Assembly: GCF_022815645.1 (NCBI RefSeq)
Contig: NZ_JALGRO010000012.1
Span: forward strand, 1-64,000
Length of the DNA stretch: 64,000 nucleotides
Source: Curtobacterium sp. VKM Ac-2922
Lineage (GTDB): Bacteria; Actinomycetota; Actinomycetes; Actinomycetales; Microbacteriaceae
Direction: 5' to 3'
Of the stretch, positions 38,910 to 51,400 are shown piece after piece. The position numbers and the translations under genes were made by a program. Numbering within the stretch: the stretch's first letter is position 1; every line of letters begins with the position of its first letter. Below the pieces are notes generated by a model. It searched no databases. It worked only from the letters and a program-made list of their open reading frames with translations, and was not told the DNA's origin.

Positions 38910-40157
38910 GTGGACACCGCAGCAGACGACCACGTTCGACGCCTACGATCCGCCCGCTTCGCCACCATGCCGATCGTCCTGGCGGGCACCATCGCCGTCA
39001 CCGCGGGGCTGACCGGGCCCGTCGCCCACGCCGAGCCGCGGCACGACGACGACGGCTCCAACAAGCGGCACGTCGACCAGGACGGCAACGTCGGCCACCG
39101 CTCCGTGTTCACCACGGCCGTCGCCCGTCCCGCGCAGACCGTCGCCACCACCGTCGCGTCGGTGTCGAGCGCGCCGACGACGTACACGGTGCAGCAGGGC
39201 GACACCGTCTCGGCGATCGCGGCTCGCCACGGCCTGTCGGCACAAGAGGTCCTGGTGCGCAACGGCCTGGGCTGGAACACGATCATCCACCCCGGGCAGG
39301 TGCTCCACCTGGCTTCGACCCCGGTGGTCACCACGGTGCGCTCCGCTCCGGCGACCTCGACCAAGTACCACGTCAAGTCCGGCGACACGATCTCGGGCAT
39401 CGCGGCCCGGACCGGCGTGTCGACCTCGGCACTGCTCGGCGCGAACAACCTGACCCTCAGCAGCGTGATCTACCCCGGGCAGAGCCTGACCGTGCCGAAG
39501 GCCGGCGCCGCGCCCGTCGCACCGGCCCGCACCACGTCGGCCCCCGCCACCTCGTCGGCACCCGCGGCGTCGACGGCGACCGCCGGTTCGGTCACCATCA
39601 CGGCCGGTCAGACGATCGCCACGATCGCCGCCGCCCACCACGTCTCGGTGTCGGCGCTGCTCTCCGCCAACGGCCTGACGTACACGAGCACGATCTACGC
39701 CGGCAAGACCCTCGTCCTGCCCGCTGCCGGCCCGACCGCGGCCTCCGGCACCGCACTGACGGCCGAGCAGCGCGCGAACGCCGAGACGATCGTCCGCGTC
39801 GGCCGGTCGCTCGGCGTACCGCAGCGCGGCCTGGTCATCGCGCTCTCCGCCGCCATGCAGGAGTCGAGCCTGCGCAACCTGCCCCACGGGGACCGCGACT
39901 CGGTCGGTCTGTTCCAGCAGCGCCCGAGCCAGGGCTGGGGCACCGCCAGCCAGCTGCAGGACACGGCCTACGCGACGAAGCTATTCTTCGGCGGGCGCTC
40001 CAACCCGAACGCCGGCACCACACGTGGGCTGCTCGACGTCCCCGGCTGGTCGTCCAAGAGCGTGACCGACGCCGCCCAGGCGGTGCAGATGTCGGCCTAC
40101 CCGAAGGCGTACGCCCAGTGGGAGCGGTCCGCGACCGCTTGGCTGGCGACGCTCTGA
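38910..40157 (+). CDS. Secreted LysM protein with transglycosylase-like domain
   Basis: A 415-residue exported cell-wall protein. After a signal or anchor segment (about 20-40) come three LysM domains (about 90-137, 150-197 and 228-270; YTVQQGDTVSAIA, YHVKSGDTISGIA, and a weaker VTITAGQTIATIA) joined by Ala/Thr/Pro linkers. The C-terminal domain (about 280-415) has AMQESSLRNL and DSVGLFQQRPSQGWG, resembling lytic-transglycosylase-like folds with a catalytic Glu in QES. Start is GTG at 38910 with AGGAG 6 nt upstream. It sits between the Rv2175c-like gene and its likely kinase. Confidence 0.87.
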   Translation: MDTAADDHVRRLRSARFATMPIVLAGTIAVTAGLTGPVAHAEPRHDDDGSNKRHVDQDGNVGHRSVFTTAVARPAQTVATTVASVSSAPTTYTVQQGDTVSAIAARHGLSAQEVLVRNGLGWNTIIHPGQVLHLASTPVVTTVRSAPATSTKYHVKSGDTISGIAARTGVSTSALLGANNLTLSSVIYPGQSLTVPKAGAAPVAPARTTSAPATSSAPAASTATAGSVTITAGQTIATIAAAHHVSVSALLSANGLTYTSTIYAGKTLVLPAAGPTAASGTALTAEQRANAETIVRVGRSLGVPQRGLVIALSAAMQESSLRNLPHGDRDSVGLFQQRPSQGWGTASQLQDTAYATKLFFGGRSNPNAGTTRGLLDVPGWSSKSVTDAAQAVQMSAYPKAYAQWERSATAWLATL

Positions 40158-40291
40158 CACCGCTCGGGCGCGGGGCCGTCCGGCGCCGCACGTGACCCGG
40201 GACCGCTCCGGGGGCGGCCCACACCTCATCCCTGAGATCGAGATTGCATCACGACCGGTGCGCCGATGCGCCGGTCCGCATCCTCGCTTCG

Positions 40292-40297
40292 TAGAAT
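40292..40297 (+). promoter_or_regulatory. Leaderless -10 box of kinase gene
   Basis: TAGAAT ends 7 nt before the ATG at 40305, with no Shine-Dalgarno sequence. Confidence 0.5.
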
Positions 40298-40304
40298 GCC
40301 GCCG

Positions 40305-42323
<2,019 letters not shown>

Positions 42324-42341
42324 GAACGCGACGACGAAGCA

Positions 42342-42381
42342 GACAGGAGGCCCGGTGCCAGCTGGCACCGGGCCTCTTGTC
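42342..42381. terminator. Bidirectional terminator between kinase and aroG
   Basis: Twenty-bp arms (42342-42361 and 42362-42381) with one G-U pair and no separate loop, between convergent genes. Its GGCCCGGTGCCAGC core is identical to that of the hairpin at 8-33. Confidence 0.8.
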
Positions 42382-42396
42382 CGCAGGATGCGTGCG

Positions 42397-43782
42397 TCAG
42401 CGCGCGGGGTACGGGTGCGCGCCCAGTTCCTCTGCCACGAGGAACGCGAGTTCCAGCGACTGCATGTGGTTGAGCCGCGGGTCGCACAGGGACTCGTAGC
42501 GGGTGGCGAGGGTGGCCTCGTCGATCTGCTCCGAGCCGCCCAGGCACTCGGTGACGTCGTCGCCCGTGAGCTCGACGTGGATGCCGCCCGGGTAGGTGCC
42601 GGCCTCGCGGTGGACCTCGAAGAAGCCGAGGACCTCGTCCACGACGTCGTCGAAGCGGCGCGTCTTGTAGCCCGTCGGGGTGGTCAGGCCGTTGCCGTGC
42701 ATGGGGTCGGTCACCCACAGCGGGTTGGCCTCCATGCCCTTGATGGCCTGCAGCAGCTTGGGGAGCTCGTCGCGGATCCGTCCGGCACCCATGCGGGTGA
42801 TGAACGTCAGACGACCCGGCTCGCGGTTCGGGTCGAGCTTCTCGATCAGGGCTTCCATGTCGGCGACCGTGGTGGTCGGGCCGAGCTTGACGCCGATGGG
42901 GTTGCGGACCCGCGACAGGAAGTCGACGTGCGCGCCGTCGAGGTCGCGGGTGCGCTCCCCGATCCAGATGAAGTGCCCGGAGGTGTCGTAGGCCAGACCG
43001 GAGCGCGAGTCGATGCGGGTCATCGGGCGCTCGTAGTCCATCAGCAGTCCCTCGTGCGAGGCGAAGAACTCGACGTGCTTGAGCTGGTCGAAGTCGGCGC
43101 CGCACGCACCCATGAACCGGATCGCGCGGTCGATCTCCTGGGCGAGGTGCTCGTACCGGGCGTTGGCCGGGTTCGACGCGAAGCCCTTGTTCCACGAGTG
43201 CACCTGCCGCAGGTCGGCGAACCCGCCCTGCGTGAAGGCACGGACCAGGTTGAGCGTCGACGCGGCCGTGTGGTAGCCCTGCACGAGCCGGCGGGGGTCG
43301 GCCTGGCGGCTCTCCGGCGTGAAGTCGTACCCGTTCACGATGTCGCCGCGGTACGCCGGCAGCGTGACGTCGCCGCGGGTCTCGAAGTCGCTCGAGCGCG
43401 GCTTGGCGAACTGCCCGGCCATGCGGCCCATCTTGATGACGGGCATCGACGCGCCGTACGTCAGCACGACGGCCATCTGCAGGATCGTCTTGACGCGGTC
43501 GCGGATGGAGTCGGCCGTGGCGCCCGCGAAGGTCTCGGCGCAGTCACCGCCCTGCAGCAGGAAGGCCTTGCCCTGGGCCGCGGCGGCGAGCCGGTCGCGC
43601 AGCTGGTCGACCTCGCCCGCGAAGACGAGCGGCGGCAGCGTGGCGAGCTCGGCCGAGGCGGCTTCGGCCGCTGCCTGGTCCGGCCACGTCGGCTGCTGCT
43701 TGATGGGGAGCGTGCGCCAGTAGTCGAGACCGTCGATCGCGTCCGGTTCCTGCAGGGCGACGAAGTCGGTCGACTCGGACAA
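42397..43782 (-). CDS. aroG: Class II DAHP synthase
   Basis: A 461-residue 3-deoxy-D-arabino-heptulosonate-7-phosphate synthase of the plant-like class II, the first step of the shikimate pathway. LLQGGDCAETF, GRMAGQFAKPRS, HEGLLMDYE, IKGMEANPLWVTDPMHGN (in parts) and GGIHVELTGDDVTECLGG blocks are all present. The start is TTG at 43782 with GAGG 7 nt upstream; upstream sequence is not conserved-looking. Order relative to the kinase matches Rv2178c. Confidence 0.96.
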   Translation of the reverse strand: MSESTDFVALQEPDAIDGLDYWRTLPIKQQPTWPDQAAAEAASAELATLPPLVFAGEVDQLRDRLAAAAQGKAFLLQGGDCAETFAGATADSIRDRVKTILQMAVVLTYGASMPVIKMGRMAGQFAKPRSSDFETRGDVTLPAYRGDIVNGYDFTPESRQADPRRLVQGYHTAASTLNLVRAFTQGGFADLRQVHSWNKGFASNPANARYEHLAQEIDRAIRFMGACGADFDQLKHVEFFASHEGLLMDYERPMTRIDSRSGLAYDTSGHFIWIGERTRDLDGAHVDFLSRVRNPIGVKLGPTTTVADMEALIEKLDPNREPGRLTFITRMGAGRIRDELPKLLQAIKGMEANPLWVTDPMHGNGLTTPTGYKTRRFDDVVDEVLGFFEVHREAGTYPGGIHVELTGDDVTECLGGSEQIDEATLATRYESLCDPRLNHMQSLELAFLVAEELGAHPYPAR

Positions 43783-43843
43783 GGCGGTACCTCGGTGTTC
43801 TCTCGCTGGCGGTGGCCCGGCAGGGTGCCGGAGCCGTCCCACC

Positions 43844-44569
43844 CTACCGTGCAGGGGTGCTGCGGCGCTCTCGCATGACCTGCTCGCGGGCCGTGCTGGC
43901 GCGCTCCTTGACACTCGTCGCGTAGACGTCCTCGTACTCCTGGCGGCTCAGACCGGCGAGCTCGTGCATGATCTCGTCCGTGACGCTCCGCAGGATGAAG
44001 CGGTCGGTCTCGAAGCCCTGGAAGCGCGAGAAGTCGAGCGGCTTGCCGAAGACGACGCCGACACGTTTGAACTTCGGGAAGCGCTGCCCGATCTGCTGGA
44101 CCTCACGCGTGCCGACCATCGCGACGGGGACCACGACGACCCGGCCCTCGAGGATCATCCGGGCGATGCCGGTCCGACCGCGGTAGAGCTTGCCGTCGGG
44201 GCTGCGGGTGCCCTCGGGGTAGATGCCGAGCTGCTCGCCGCGCGCCAGCACCTGCAGTCCGGTGCGCAGCGATGCCTCGGAGGCCTTGCCACCGGAGCGG
44301 TCGATCGGCAGCTGGCCGATGGCGTTGAAGAAGGTCTTGGTCGCCCAGCCCTTGAGCCCACGGCCGGTGAAGTAGTCGCTCTTGGCCAGGAAGGACATCC
44401 GGCGGTCGAGCACCGCGGGCAGGATCACCGAGTCGATGAACGAGACGTGGTTCGACGCGAAGATGACCGGCCCGGACGTCGGCACGTGCTCACGACCCAC
44501 CACCCACGGCCGGAACAGCGTGAGGATGAGCGGGCCGAGCAGGAAGTTCTTGAGCAGCCAGTAGAGCAT
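43844..44569 (-). CDS. 1-acyl-glycerol-3-phosphate acyltransferase (PlsC-like)
   Basis: A 241-residue acyltransferase with the HX4D motif in SNHVSFID (about 40-47), the YPEGTRS motif (117-123) and a hydrophobic N-terminus. It transfers acyl chains to lysophosphatidate or related lipids at the membrane. The ATG at 44569 has GGAG 6 nt upstream and lies 35 nt after the glucokinase stop, so the two are probably co-transcribed. It corresponds in position to Rv2182c. Confidence 0.92.
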   Translation of the reverse strand: MLYWLLKNFLLGPLILTLFRPWVVGREHVPTSGPVIFASNHVSFIDSVILPAVLDRRMSFLAKSDYFTGRGLKGWATKTFFNAIGQLPIDRSGGKASEASLRTGLQVLARGEQLGIYPEGTRSPDGKLYRGRTGIARMILEGRVVVVPVAMVGTREVQQIGQRFPKFKRVGVVFGKPLDFSRFQGFETDRFILRSVTDEIMHELAGLSRQEYEDVYATSVKERASTAREQVMRERRSTPAR

Positions 44570-44604
44570 CGTCGACTCCGTTGCGGGTGGGCGGGCGCCG
44601 GGGG

Positions 44605-45564
44605 TCAGGCGGTCCGGGCGTGGATCCGTGCGAGGTCGGCCGCGCCGACGACACCGGCGTCGTTGACGAGCTCGGCGATCACGAAGTCCGGCTCGGGGTG
44701 GTACCCACGGGCCGGCAGGTTGTTGAGGTACGCCTGGCGGATCGGTTCGAGCAGGCGTTCCCCCGCGCTCGCGACGCCGCCGCCGAACACGAAGAGCTGC
44801 GGGTCGAGCACGGCGGAGAGCGACGCGCAGGCCTCGCCGAGGTGCCGTCCGAGCCGCCGCAGCGCCGACAGGGCACCCGGGTCGTCGGCCAGGATCAGCT
44901 CGCCGACGATCGCACCGTCGAGCTGGCCGCCGTTGTCGTCGCGGGCCTGGGCCAGCGCGACGCCGATGCCCCCCGCGTCGGCGACGTCGTTCGCCATGCG
45001 CTGCAGGGCACGACCGGAGCCGTACTGCTCGATGCAGCCGCGGGCACCGCAGCCGCACGGCAGGCCGTTCGGGACGATGCGCAGGTGGCCGATCTCGCCG
45101 CCGGTGCCGAAGCCGCCGCGGAACAGGCGGTCCTCGGTCACGATGGCGCCGCCGACACCGGTGCCGATCGTCAGCATGGTCATGTCCGACACCAGGCGAC
45201 CAGCGCCGAAGCGGAACTCGGCCCACCCGGCGGCGTTCGCGTCGTTGTCGACCGTGATGTGCAGGTCGCCGAGGCGCTGCTGCAGCTTCTGGCGCAGGGG
45301 CTCGTTGCGCCAGCGGATGTTCGGCGTGTAGTAGACGATCGACTGCGAGGCGTCGATGAAGCCCGGGGCGGCGACACCGACCGCGCCGACGTCGTTCGCG
45401 TCGCGCAGTCGCGAGACCATCGCGACGACGTCGTCCAGCATGGCGTCCGGGTCCGCAGCGTTCGTGGCGACGCGGTCCTCGGCGACGATCTCGCCCAGTT
45501 CCGTGACGACCGCTCCCGCGATCTTGGTGCCCCCGATGTCGATTCCGATGGCGTGCACGAGCAC
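44605..45564 (-). CDS. glk: ROK family glucokinase
   Basis: A 319-residue sugar kinase phosphorylating glucose. ATP motif DIGGTKIAGA (9-18), catalytic Asp in VDNDANAAG (105-113), GTGVGGAIV (134-142) and the zinc site with His160 and Cys170/172/177 (CGCGARGCIE) are intact. There is no N-terminal DNA-binding helix, so it is a kinase and not a ROK repressor. A second GTG six nt later is an alternative start. It is divergent from the acyl-CoA synthetase gene. Confidence 0.93.
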   Translation of the reverse strand: MLVHAIGIDIGGTKIAGAVVTELGEIVAEDRVATNAADPDAMLDDVVAMVSRLRDANDVGAVGVAAPGFIDASQSIVYYTPNIRWRNEPLRQKLQQRLGDLHITVDNDANAAGWAEFRFGAGRLVSDMTMLTIGTGVGGAIVTEDRLFRGGFGTGGEIGHLRIVPNGLPCGCGARGCIEQYGSGRALQRMANDVADAGGIGVALAQARDDNGGQLDGAIVGELILADDPGALSALRRLGRHLGEACASLSAVLDPQLFVFGGGVASAGERLLEPIRQAYLNNLPARGYHPEPDFVIAELVNDAGVVGAADLARIHARTA

Positions 45565-45613
45565 CGAGCCTACCGGTTCGCTGCGTCCTCATCGAACGTG
45601 CGACATCCGCCCC

Positions 45614-45619
45614 TATGCT
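45614..45619 (+). promoter_or_regulatory. Candidate -10 box of acyl-CoA synthetase gene
   Basis: TATGCT about 60 bp upstream of the GTG start, followed by a short CCGCC/GGCGG hairpin in the presumed leader. No good -35 is visible. Confidence 0.35.
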
Positions 45620-45680
45620 GGGATCAGAGCCGCCGATCTGAGGCGGACTCGTCATCGAACCGGTCGACAAGGGAGTTGCC

Positions 45681-47582
45681 GTGAACGATCACCGACCCGT
45701 CCCCACCAGCGTGTCACCCTCGGCGGAGGCGAAGACGAAGGCAACGGCGCAGACGTCCGCCCCGGCGCCGGTCGCCCCCGACCACGGCTCGGCAGCACGA
45801 CTGCTGACGGACCGGGCCCGCGCGACGCCCGACCGGCCGATCCTGGCCGAACGCCACGGAGACACCTGGACCACGATCACCGCCGCCGAGGTCGAGCGCC
45901 GCGTGCGCGGCATCGCGAAGGGCTTCGTCGCCGCCGGGCTCGAGCCGGGCGCCCACGTGGCGATCCTGTCCCGCACCCGCCTGGAGTGGACGCTCGTCGA
46001 CTTCGCCGTGTGGACGGCCGGGCTGGTGTCGGTCCCCGTGTACGAGACCAGTTCGCCCGACCAGGTCCGGTGGATCCTCGGGGACTCCGAGTCGGTGGCG
46101 ATCGTCGTCGAACAAGAGGAGCACGCACGCCGGGTCGCCGGGATCGCGCCCGACCTGCCGCACCTCGGCCAGCACTGGACCATCGACGGCGGCGGGCTGG
46201 ACGACCTGACCCGCCTGGGCGAGGACGTCACCGACGACGAACTCGACGCCCGGACGGCCACCGTGCACGGCCATGACGACGCCACGATCATCTACACCTC
46301 GGGCACGATGGGGCGCCCGAAGGGGTGTGTCCTGCGGCACGACAACTTCACCGCGACCGTCGAGGGCGCGACCGAGGCGATGCCCGAAGTGGTTGCCGAC
46401 GGCTCGTCCACCCTGCTGTTCATCCCGCTCGCCCATGTGTTCGCGCGGTTCATCGCCGTGATGAGCATCTCCACCGGCGTGCTGGTCGGCCACGAGCCGG
46501 ACACCAAGGACCTGATGCAGGCGGTGTCCACGTTCCGGCCGTCGTTCCTGCTGGCGGTCCCCCGCGTGTTCGAGAAGATCTACAACTCGGCCGAGCAGAA
46601 GGCCGACCTGGGTGGACGGGGCAAGGTCTTCCGCGCCGCCGCCGCCACGGCCGTCGCCCACTCCGAGGCCCTGGCGACCGGACGGGTCCCCCTCGCACTG
46701 CGCCTGCGGTTCCGGGTGTTCGACAAGCTCGTCTACAGCAAGCTGCGTGACGCGCTCGGTGGGCGTGTGCAGTACGCGATCAGTGGCTCCGCACCGCTGT
46801 CCCCGCGCCTGTCCCACTTCTTCCGGTCCATCGGTGTGCTGATCCTCGAGGGCTACGGCCTGACCGAGACCACCGCGCCCGCCACCGTGAACCGCGCCGG
46901 CGAGCTGCGCATCGGCTCGGTCGGGCGGGCACTGCCGGGCGTCGAGGTGCGCATCGCCGAGGACGACGAGATCCTGATCCGCGGCGTCGACGTGTTCGAC
47001 CGCTACTGGAACAACCCCGAGGCGACCGACACCGCGTTCGCCGACGGCTGGTTCCGGACCGGTGACCTCGGCCGGCTCGACGGCGACGGGGTCCTCGCCG
47101 TCACGGGTCGCGCGAAGGAACTGATCGTCACGGCGAGCGGCAAGAACGTCGCGCCCGCGCCGCTCGAGGACGGCATCCGCGAGCACCCGCTCATCGGCCA
47201 GGTCGTCGTCGTCGGCGAGGCCAAGCCGTTCGTCGCCGCGCTCGTCACCCTCGACCGCGACATGCTGCCCGGCTGGTGCGCGTCCCGCGGGATCAGCCCG
47301 GCGCTCTCCCCGCGTGAGGCCGCCTACGACGAACGCGTGCACGCTGCCGTCCAAGAGGCGATCGACACCGCCAACAGCCGGGTCTCACGCGCCGAGTCCG
47401 TGCGGTCGTTCACGATCCTCGACACGGACCTGACCGAGGCGTCCGGGCACCTCACCCCGAAGCTGACGATCAAGCGCTCGGTCGTGATGCGCGACTTCGC
47501 GGCTGACGTCGAGCACATCTACTCGGGGTCGAAGGTGCAGACGACCGCGACGCCGGTGGTCCAGGGACGACGCCGGCGGTGA
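45681..47582 (+). CDS. Long-chain fatty acid-CoA ligase (FadD15-like)
   Basis: A 633-residue AMP-forming acyl-CoA synthetase. The AMP/phosphate loop IIYTSGTMGRPKG is at 203-215, GYGLTETT follows the central domain, and the DGWFRTGDLGRLD and VTASGKNVAP hinge/C-terminal motifs are present. It activates long-chain fatty acids for lipid synthesis or degradation. AAGGGAG lies 5 nt before the GTG. The gene matches Rv2187 in position relative to plsC and aroG. Confidence 0.94.
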   Translation: MNDHRPVPTSVSPSAEAKTKATAQTSAPAPVAPDHGSAARLLTDRARATPDRPILAERHGDTWTTITAAEVERRVRGIAKGFVAAGLEPGAHVAILSRTRLEWTLVDFAVWTAGLVSVPVYETSSPDQVRWILGDSESVAIVVEQEEHARRVAGIAPDLPHLGQHWTIDGGGLDDLTRLGEDVTDDELDARTATVHGHDDATIIYTSGTMGRPKGCVLRHDNFTATVEGATEAMPEVVADGSSTLLFIPLAHVFARFIAVMSISTGVLVGHEPDTKDLMQAVSTFRPSFLLAVPRVFEKIYNSAEQKADLGGRGKVFRAAAATAVAHSEALATGRVPLALRLRFRVFDKLVYSKLRDALGGRVQYAISGSAPLSPRLSHFFRSIGVLILEGYGLTETTAPATVNRAGELRIGSVGRALPGVEVRIAEDDEILIRGVDVFDRYWNNPEATDTAFADGWFRTGDLGRLDGDGVLAVTGRAKELIVTASGKNVAPAPLEDGIREHPLIGQVVVVGEAKPFVAALVTLDRDMLPGWCASRGISPALSPREAAYDERVHAAVQEAIDTANSRVSRAESVRSFTILDTDLTEASGHLTPKLTIKRSVVMRDFAADVEHIYSGSKVQTTATPVVQGRRRR

Positions 47583-47628
47583 GCGGGCGGGCCGGCGCCC
47601 GCCACGGCCCGCCGCGCACCTGACTGGT

Positions 47629-47663
47629 GGCCCGGTGCCGGTCCACGGGACCGGGGCCGGGCC
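47629..47663. terminator. Hairpin after acyl-CoA synthetase gene
   Basis: Sixteen-bp arms with two mismatches (47629-47644 and 47648-47663) between convergent genes; the GGCCCGGTGCCGG arm resembles the 42342-42381 hairpin. Confidence 0.6.
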
Positions 47664-47677
47664 TCCTGTCGGTTGCG

Positions 47678-47812
47678 TCAGACGGCTGCGGCCTGGTCCG
47701 GCACGTCCGTCGGCTCGAGGACGGCCGTCGCGGCCGTCGTCGCGGGGGCCGGCTCGGGGCGCCGGTTGGTACGGGTGCGGTGCGAGCTGAGCTCGTCGTT
47801 CTGAGGGGCCAT
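47678..47812 (-). CDS. Probable small protein, 44 residues
   Basis: An open frame starting ATG at 47812 with AGGA 6 nt upstream, encoding a hydrophilic peptide: an N-terminal half rich in Asn/Arg (MAPQNDELSSHRTRTNRR) and a C-terminal half rich in Ala/Pro/Thr. It is flanked by a terminator on its 3' side and a gap on its 5' side that could hold a promoter. I do not recognise the family. It has no hydrophobic segment or cysteine. Confidence 0.5.
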   Translation of the reverse strand: MAPQNDELSSHRTRTNRRPEPAPATTAATAVLEPTDVPDQAAAV

Positions 47813-47941
47813 CGTGAATCCTGGGGTGTGGGTGACCGTGTCGGCAGGGAGTCCGACCCGGATACGGTACCGCTTCGTCAGGACATGTCGACAATCCCAC
47901 GTCCGGGTGTCACGATCGTGCGGTGAACCGCAGCGGAACGG

Positions 47942-48445
47942 TCAGTGGAACCAGTCCTGCTCGCGGATGTCGCGGAGCGCCTGACGGCGGGTCTCCGGCG
48001 CGAGCGTCATGACGTAGACCGTGCCGTCGAGGTGGTCGACCTCGTGCTGCAGCGCCTCGGCCATCAGCCCGGTGCCCTCGACCTCGACCGGGTTGCCGTC
48101 GACGTCCACGCCACGCACCTTGGCGTACGGGTGACGGCTGGTCGGGTAGGCAAGACCGGGGACGGACAGGCAGCCCTCGTCCATCAACTCGGGCTCACCG
48201 CCGACCTCGACGACCTCGGGGTTCAGCACGTAGCCGACCTCGCCGTCGACGTTGTACGAGAACGCGCGCAGCCCGACACCGATCTGCGGCGCGGCCACAC
48301 CGGCGCGGCCGGGCTCGCGCACGGTGTCGATGAGGTCCTGCACCAGGTCGCGGATGCCGGGTGACCCGAGGGCAGCGGGTGCGATCGGGTCCGCGGGAGA
48401 ACGGAGGACGGGGTCGCCGAACAGGCGGATGGGACGGACGGTCAC
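47942..48445 (-). CDS. def: Peptide deformylase
   Basis: A 167-residue metallohydrolase removing the N-formyl group from new proteins. All three motifs are present: GVAAPQIG (49-56), EGCLSVPG (90-97, metal Cys92) and HEVDHLDG (134-141, metal His134/His138, catalytic Glu135). The GTG at 48445 follows the pyruvate carboxylase stop after 1 nt, so it is likely coupled to that gene. Confidence 0.95.
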   Translation of the reverse strand: MTVRPIRLFGDPVLRSPADPIAPAALGSPGIRDLVQDLIDTVREPGRAGVAAPQIGVGLRAFSYNVDGEVGYVLNPEVVEVGGEPELMDEGCLSVPGLAYPTSRHPYAKVRGVDVDGNPVEVEGTGLMAEALQHEVDHLDGTVYVMTLAPETRRQALRDIREQDWFH

Positions 48446-48446
48446 G

Positions 48447-51400
48447 TTACTGCAGCACCACCAGGAGGTCTCCGGCATCCACCTGCTGGGTCACCGGGGT
48501 CGCGAGTCGGCCGACGGTCCCCGCAACGGGAGCCGTGATGGCCGCTTCCATCTTCATCGCCTCGATGCTCGCCACGGCCTGCCCGGCCACGACGGTGTCA
48601 CCGACGGCGACCTTGAGCGTCACCACACCGGAGAACGGTGCCGCGACCTGGTTCGGGTCGGAGCGGTCCGCCTTCTCGGCGGCCTTCGTCTCGACGTGGA
48701 TCGAGCGGTCGCGGACGGCCACCGGCCGGAGCTGCCCGTTCAGGGTCGCCATCACGGTGCGGATGCCGCGGCCGTCGGCCTCTCCGATCGCCTCGAGCCC
48801 CACGAACAGGTCCACGCCCTTGCCGAGCGACACGACGTGCTCTTCACCGGCGCGCAGGCCGTAGAGGTAGTCGGTGGTCGGGACCGGGGACAGGTCGCCG
48901 TACTCGTCGCGGACCCGTTGGAACGCCTCGGTCGGCCCCGGGAACAGCAGCCGGTTCAGGGCCTGCCGTCGCTCGGGCCCGGACGCGGTGAGGTGTGCCC
49001 GCTCGTGCTCCGGCACGGGCGTGATCGTCGGCGTGACGTCGCGCCCGGCCAGGACCTTCGAACGGAACGGCTCGGGCCAGCCGCCGGGGAGTTCGCCGAG
49101 TTCACCCGCCATGAAGCCGATCACCGAGTCCGGGATGTCGTACTTCTGCGGGTTCTGCTCGAAGTCCACGGGGTCGGCGTCGACCGCGGCCAGCTGCAGC
49201 GCGAGGTCGCCGACGACCTTCGAGGACGGGGTGACCTTGGTCGGACGCCCGAGGATCCGGTTCGCCTCGGCGTACCAGTCCTCGACCTGCTCGAAGCGGT
49301 CGCCGAGCCCGAGTGCGATCGCCTGCTGCCGGAGGTTCGACAGCTGCCCGCCCGGGATCTCGTGTTTGTAGACACGACCGGTCGGGCCGCCGAGACCGGA
49401 CTCGAACGGCGCGTACGCCCGACGCACGGCTTCCCAGTAGGGCTCGAGGTCGCCGACGGCCGCCAGGGACAGACCGGTGTCGCGCTCGGTGTGGGCGAGC
49501 GCCGCGACCAGGGCCGACATGCTCGGCTGACTCGTCGTGCCGGCCATCGGCGCGGCGGCCACGTCGACCGCGTCCGCACCCGCCCGGGCGGCGGCCAGCA
49601 GCGTCGCGAGCTGGCCGCCGGCGGTGTCGTGCGTGTGCACGTGGACGGGCTGGTCGAAGCGCTCCCGCAGGGCGGCGACGAGCCGCTCGGCCGCTCCGGC
49701 ACGCAGCAGCCCCGCCATGTCCTTGATGCCGATGACGTGGGCCCCCGCCTCCACCATCTGCTCGGCCAGGCGCAGGTAGTAGTCGAGCGTGTAGAGGTCC
49801 TCGGCGGGGTCGAGCAGGTCGCCGGAGTAGCAGAGCGCGGCCTCGGCGACGGCGGTGCCCGTCGCGAGCACGGCCTCGAGCGCAGGGCGCAGCTGGCTGA
49901 CGTCGTTCAGGGCGTCGAACACCCGGAACACGTCCACACCGGTCGCCGCTGCTTCTGCCACGAAGGCGTCCGTCACCTCGGTCGGGTACGGCGTGTACCC
50001 GACGGTGTTCCGGCCGCGCAGCAGCATCTGGATCGGGATGTTCGGCATCGCTTCGCGCAGCGAGACCAGACGCTCCCAGGGGTCCTCGCCCAGGAACCGG
50101 AGGGCGACGTCGTAGGTCGCACCGCCCCAGGCCTCCATGCTGAGCAGCTCGGGGGTCAGGCGGGCGACGTGCGGCGCGACGGCGATCAGGTCCTTGCTGC
50201 GGACCCGCGTGGCCAGGAGCGACTGGTGCGCGTCGCGCATGGTGGTCTCGGTGACGGCGAGCGGAGTCTGCGCACGGAGGGCCGCTGCCCACGCCGTCGG
50301 GCCGAGCTCGAGCAGCCGCTGCCGCTGCCCGGCGGGCGGCGGCGTTCCCAGGTCGACGTGCGGGAGCTTCAGCGCGGGGTCGACGATCTGCGCCCCACGC
50401 TCGCCGTTCGGCTTGTTCACCGTGACGTCCGCCAGCCAGTTGACGACCTTGGTGCCGCGGTCCTTGGACACGTGCCCGCTGAACAGCTGCGGGCGTTCCT
50501 CGATGAACGCCGTCGACACGTCGCCGCGGGCGAAGTCCGGGTCCTCGAGCACGGCCTGCAGGAACGGGATGTTCGTGCTGACCCCGCGGATCCGGAACTC
50601 CGCCAGGGCCCGCTTGGCCCGACCGACCGCGGTCGTGAAGTCACGGCCGCGGCACGTCATCTTCGCCAGCATCGAGTCGAAGTGCGGGCTGATCTGCGCG
50701 CCCGTGGCGACCGTGCCGCCGTCGAGCCGGACGCCCGCGCCACCCGGGCTGCGGTAGGTCGTGATGCGACCGGTGTCCGGTCGGAACCCCTGCGTCGGGT
50801 CCTCGGTCGTGATGCGGGTCTGCAGTGCGGCACCGTGCACGGCGACGCGGTCCTGCGTCAGCCCCAGGTCACCCAGGGTCTCCCCCGCGGCGATGCGCAT
50901 CTGTGACTGCACCAGGTCGACGTCGGTCACCTCTTCGGTGACGGTGTGCTCGACCTGGATGCGGGGGTTCATCTCGATGAACACGTGCTGGCCGGCACGC
51001 TCGCCGACCGTGTCGAGCAGGAACTCGACGGTACCGGCGTTCACGTAGCCGATCGACCGCGCGAACGCGACGGCGTCGCGGTGCAGGGCGGCAGCGACCG
51101 CGGGGTCCAGGTTCGGCGCCGGCGCGATCTCCACGACCTTCTGGTTGCGGCGCTGGACCGAGCAGTCACGCTCGAACAGGTGGATGGTGCCGGCGTCGTC
51201 ACCCGTGGCGTCGGCCAGGATCTGCACCTCGATGTGCCGGGGACGCAACACCGCCTGTTCGAGGAACATCGTCGGGTCGCCGAAGGCACTGTCGGCCTCG
51301 CGCATCGCTGCTTCGAGCGCGGGACGGAGCTCGTCCGCCGTCTCGACCCGGCGCATGCCACGACCGCCACCGCCCGCGACCGCCTTCGCGAACACCGGGA

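Noticed and set aside
44605..45564. ROK-family transcriptional repressor
   Set aside because: The protein starts directly at the ATP motif and lacks an N-terminal helix-turn-helix, so it is a kinase.
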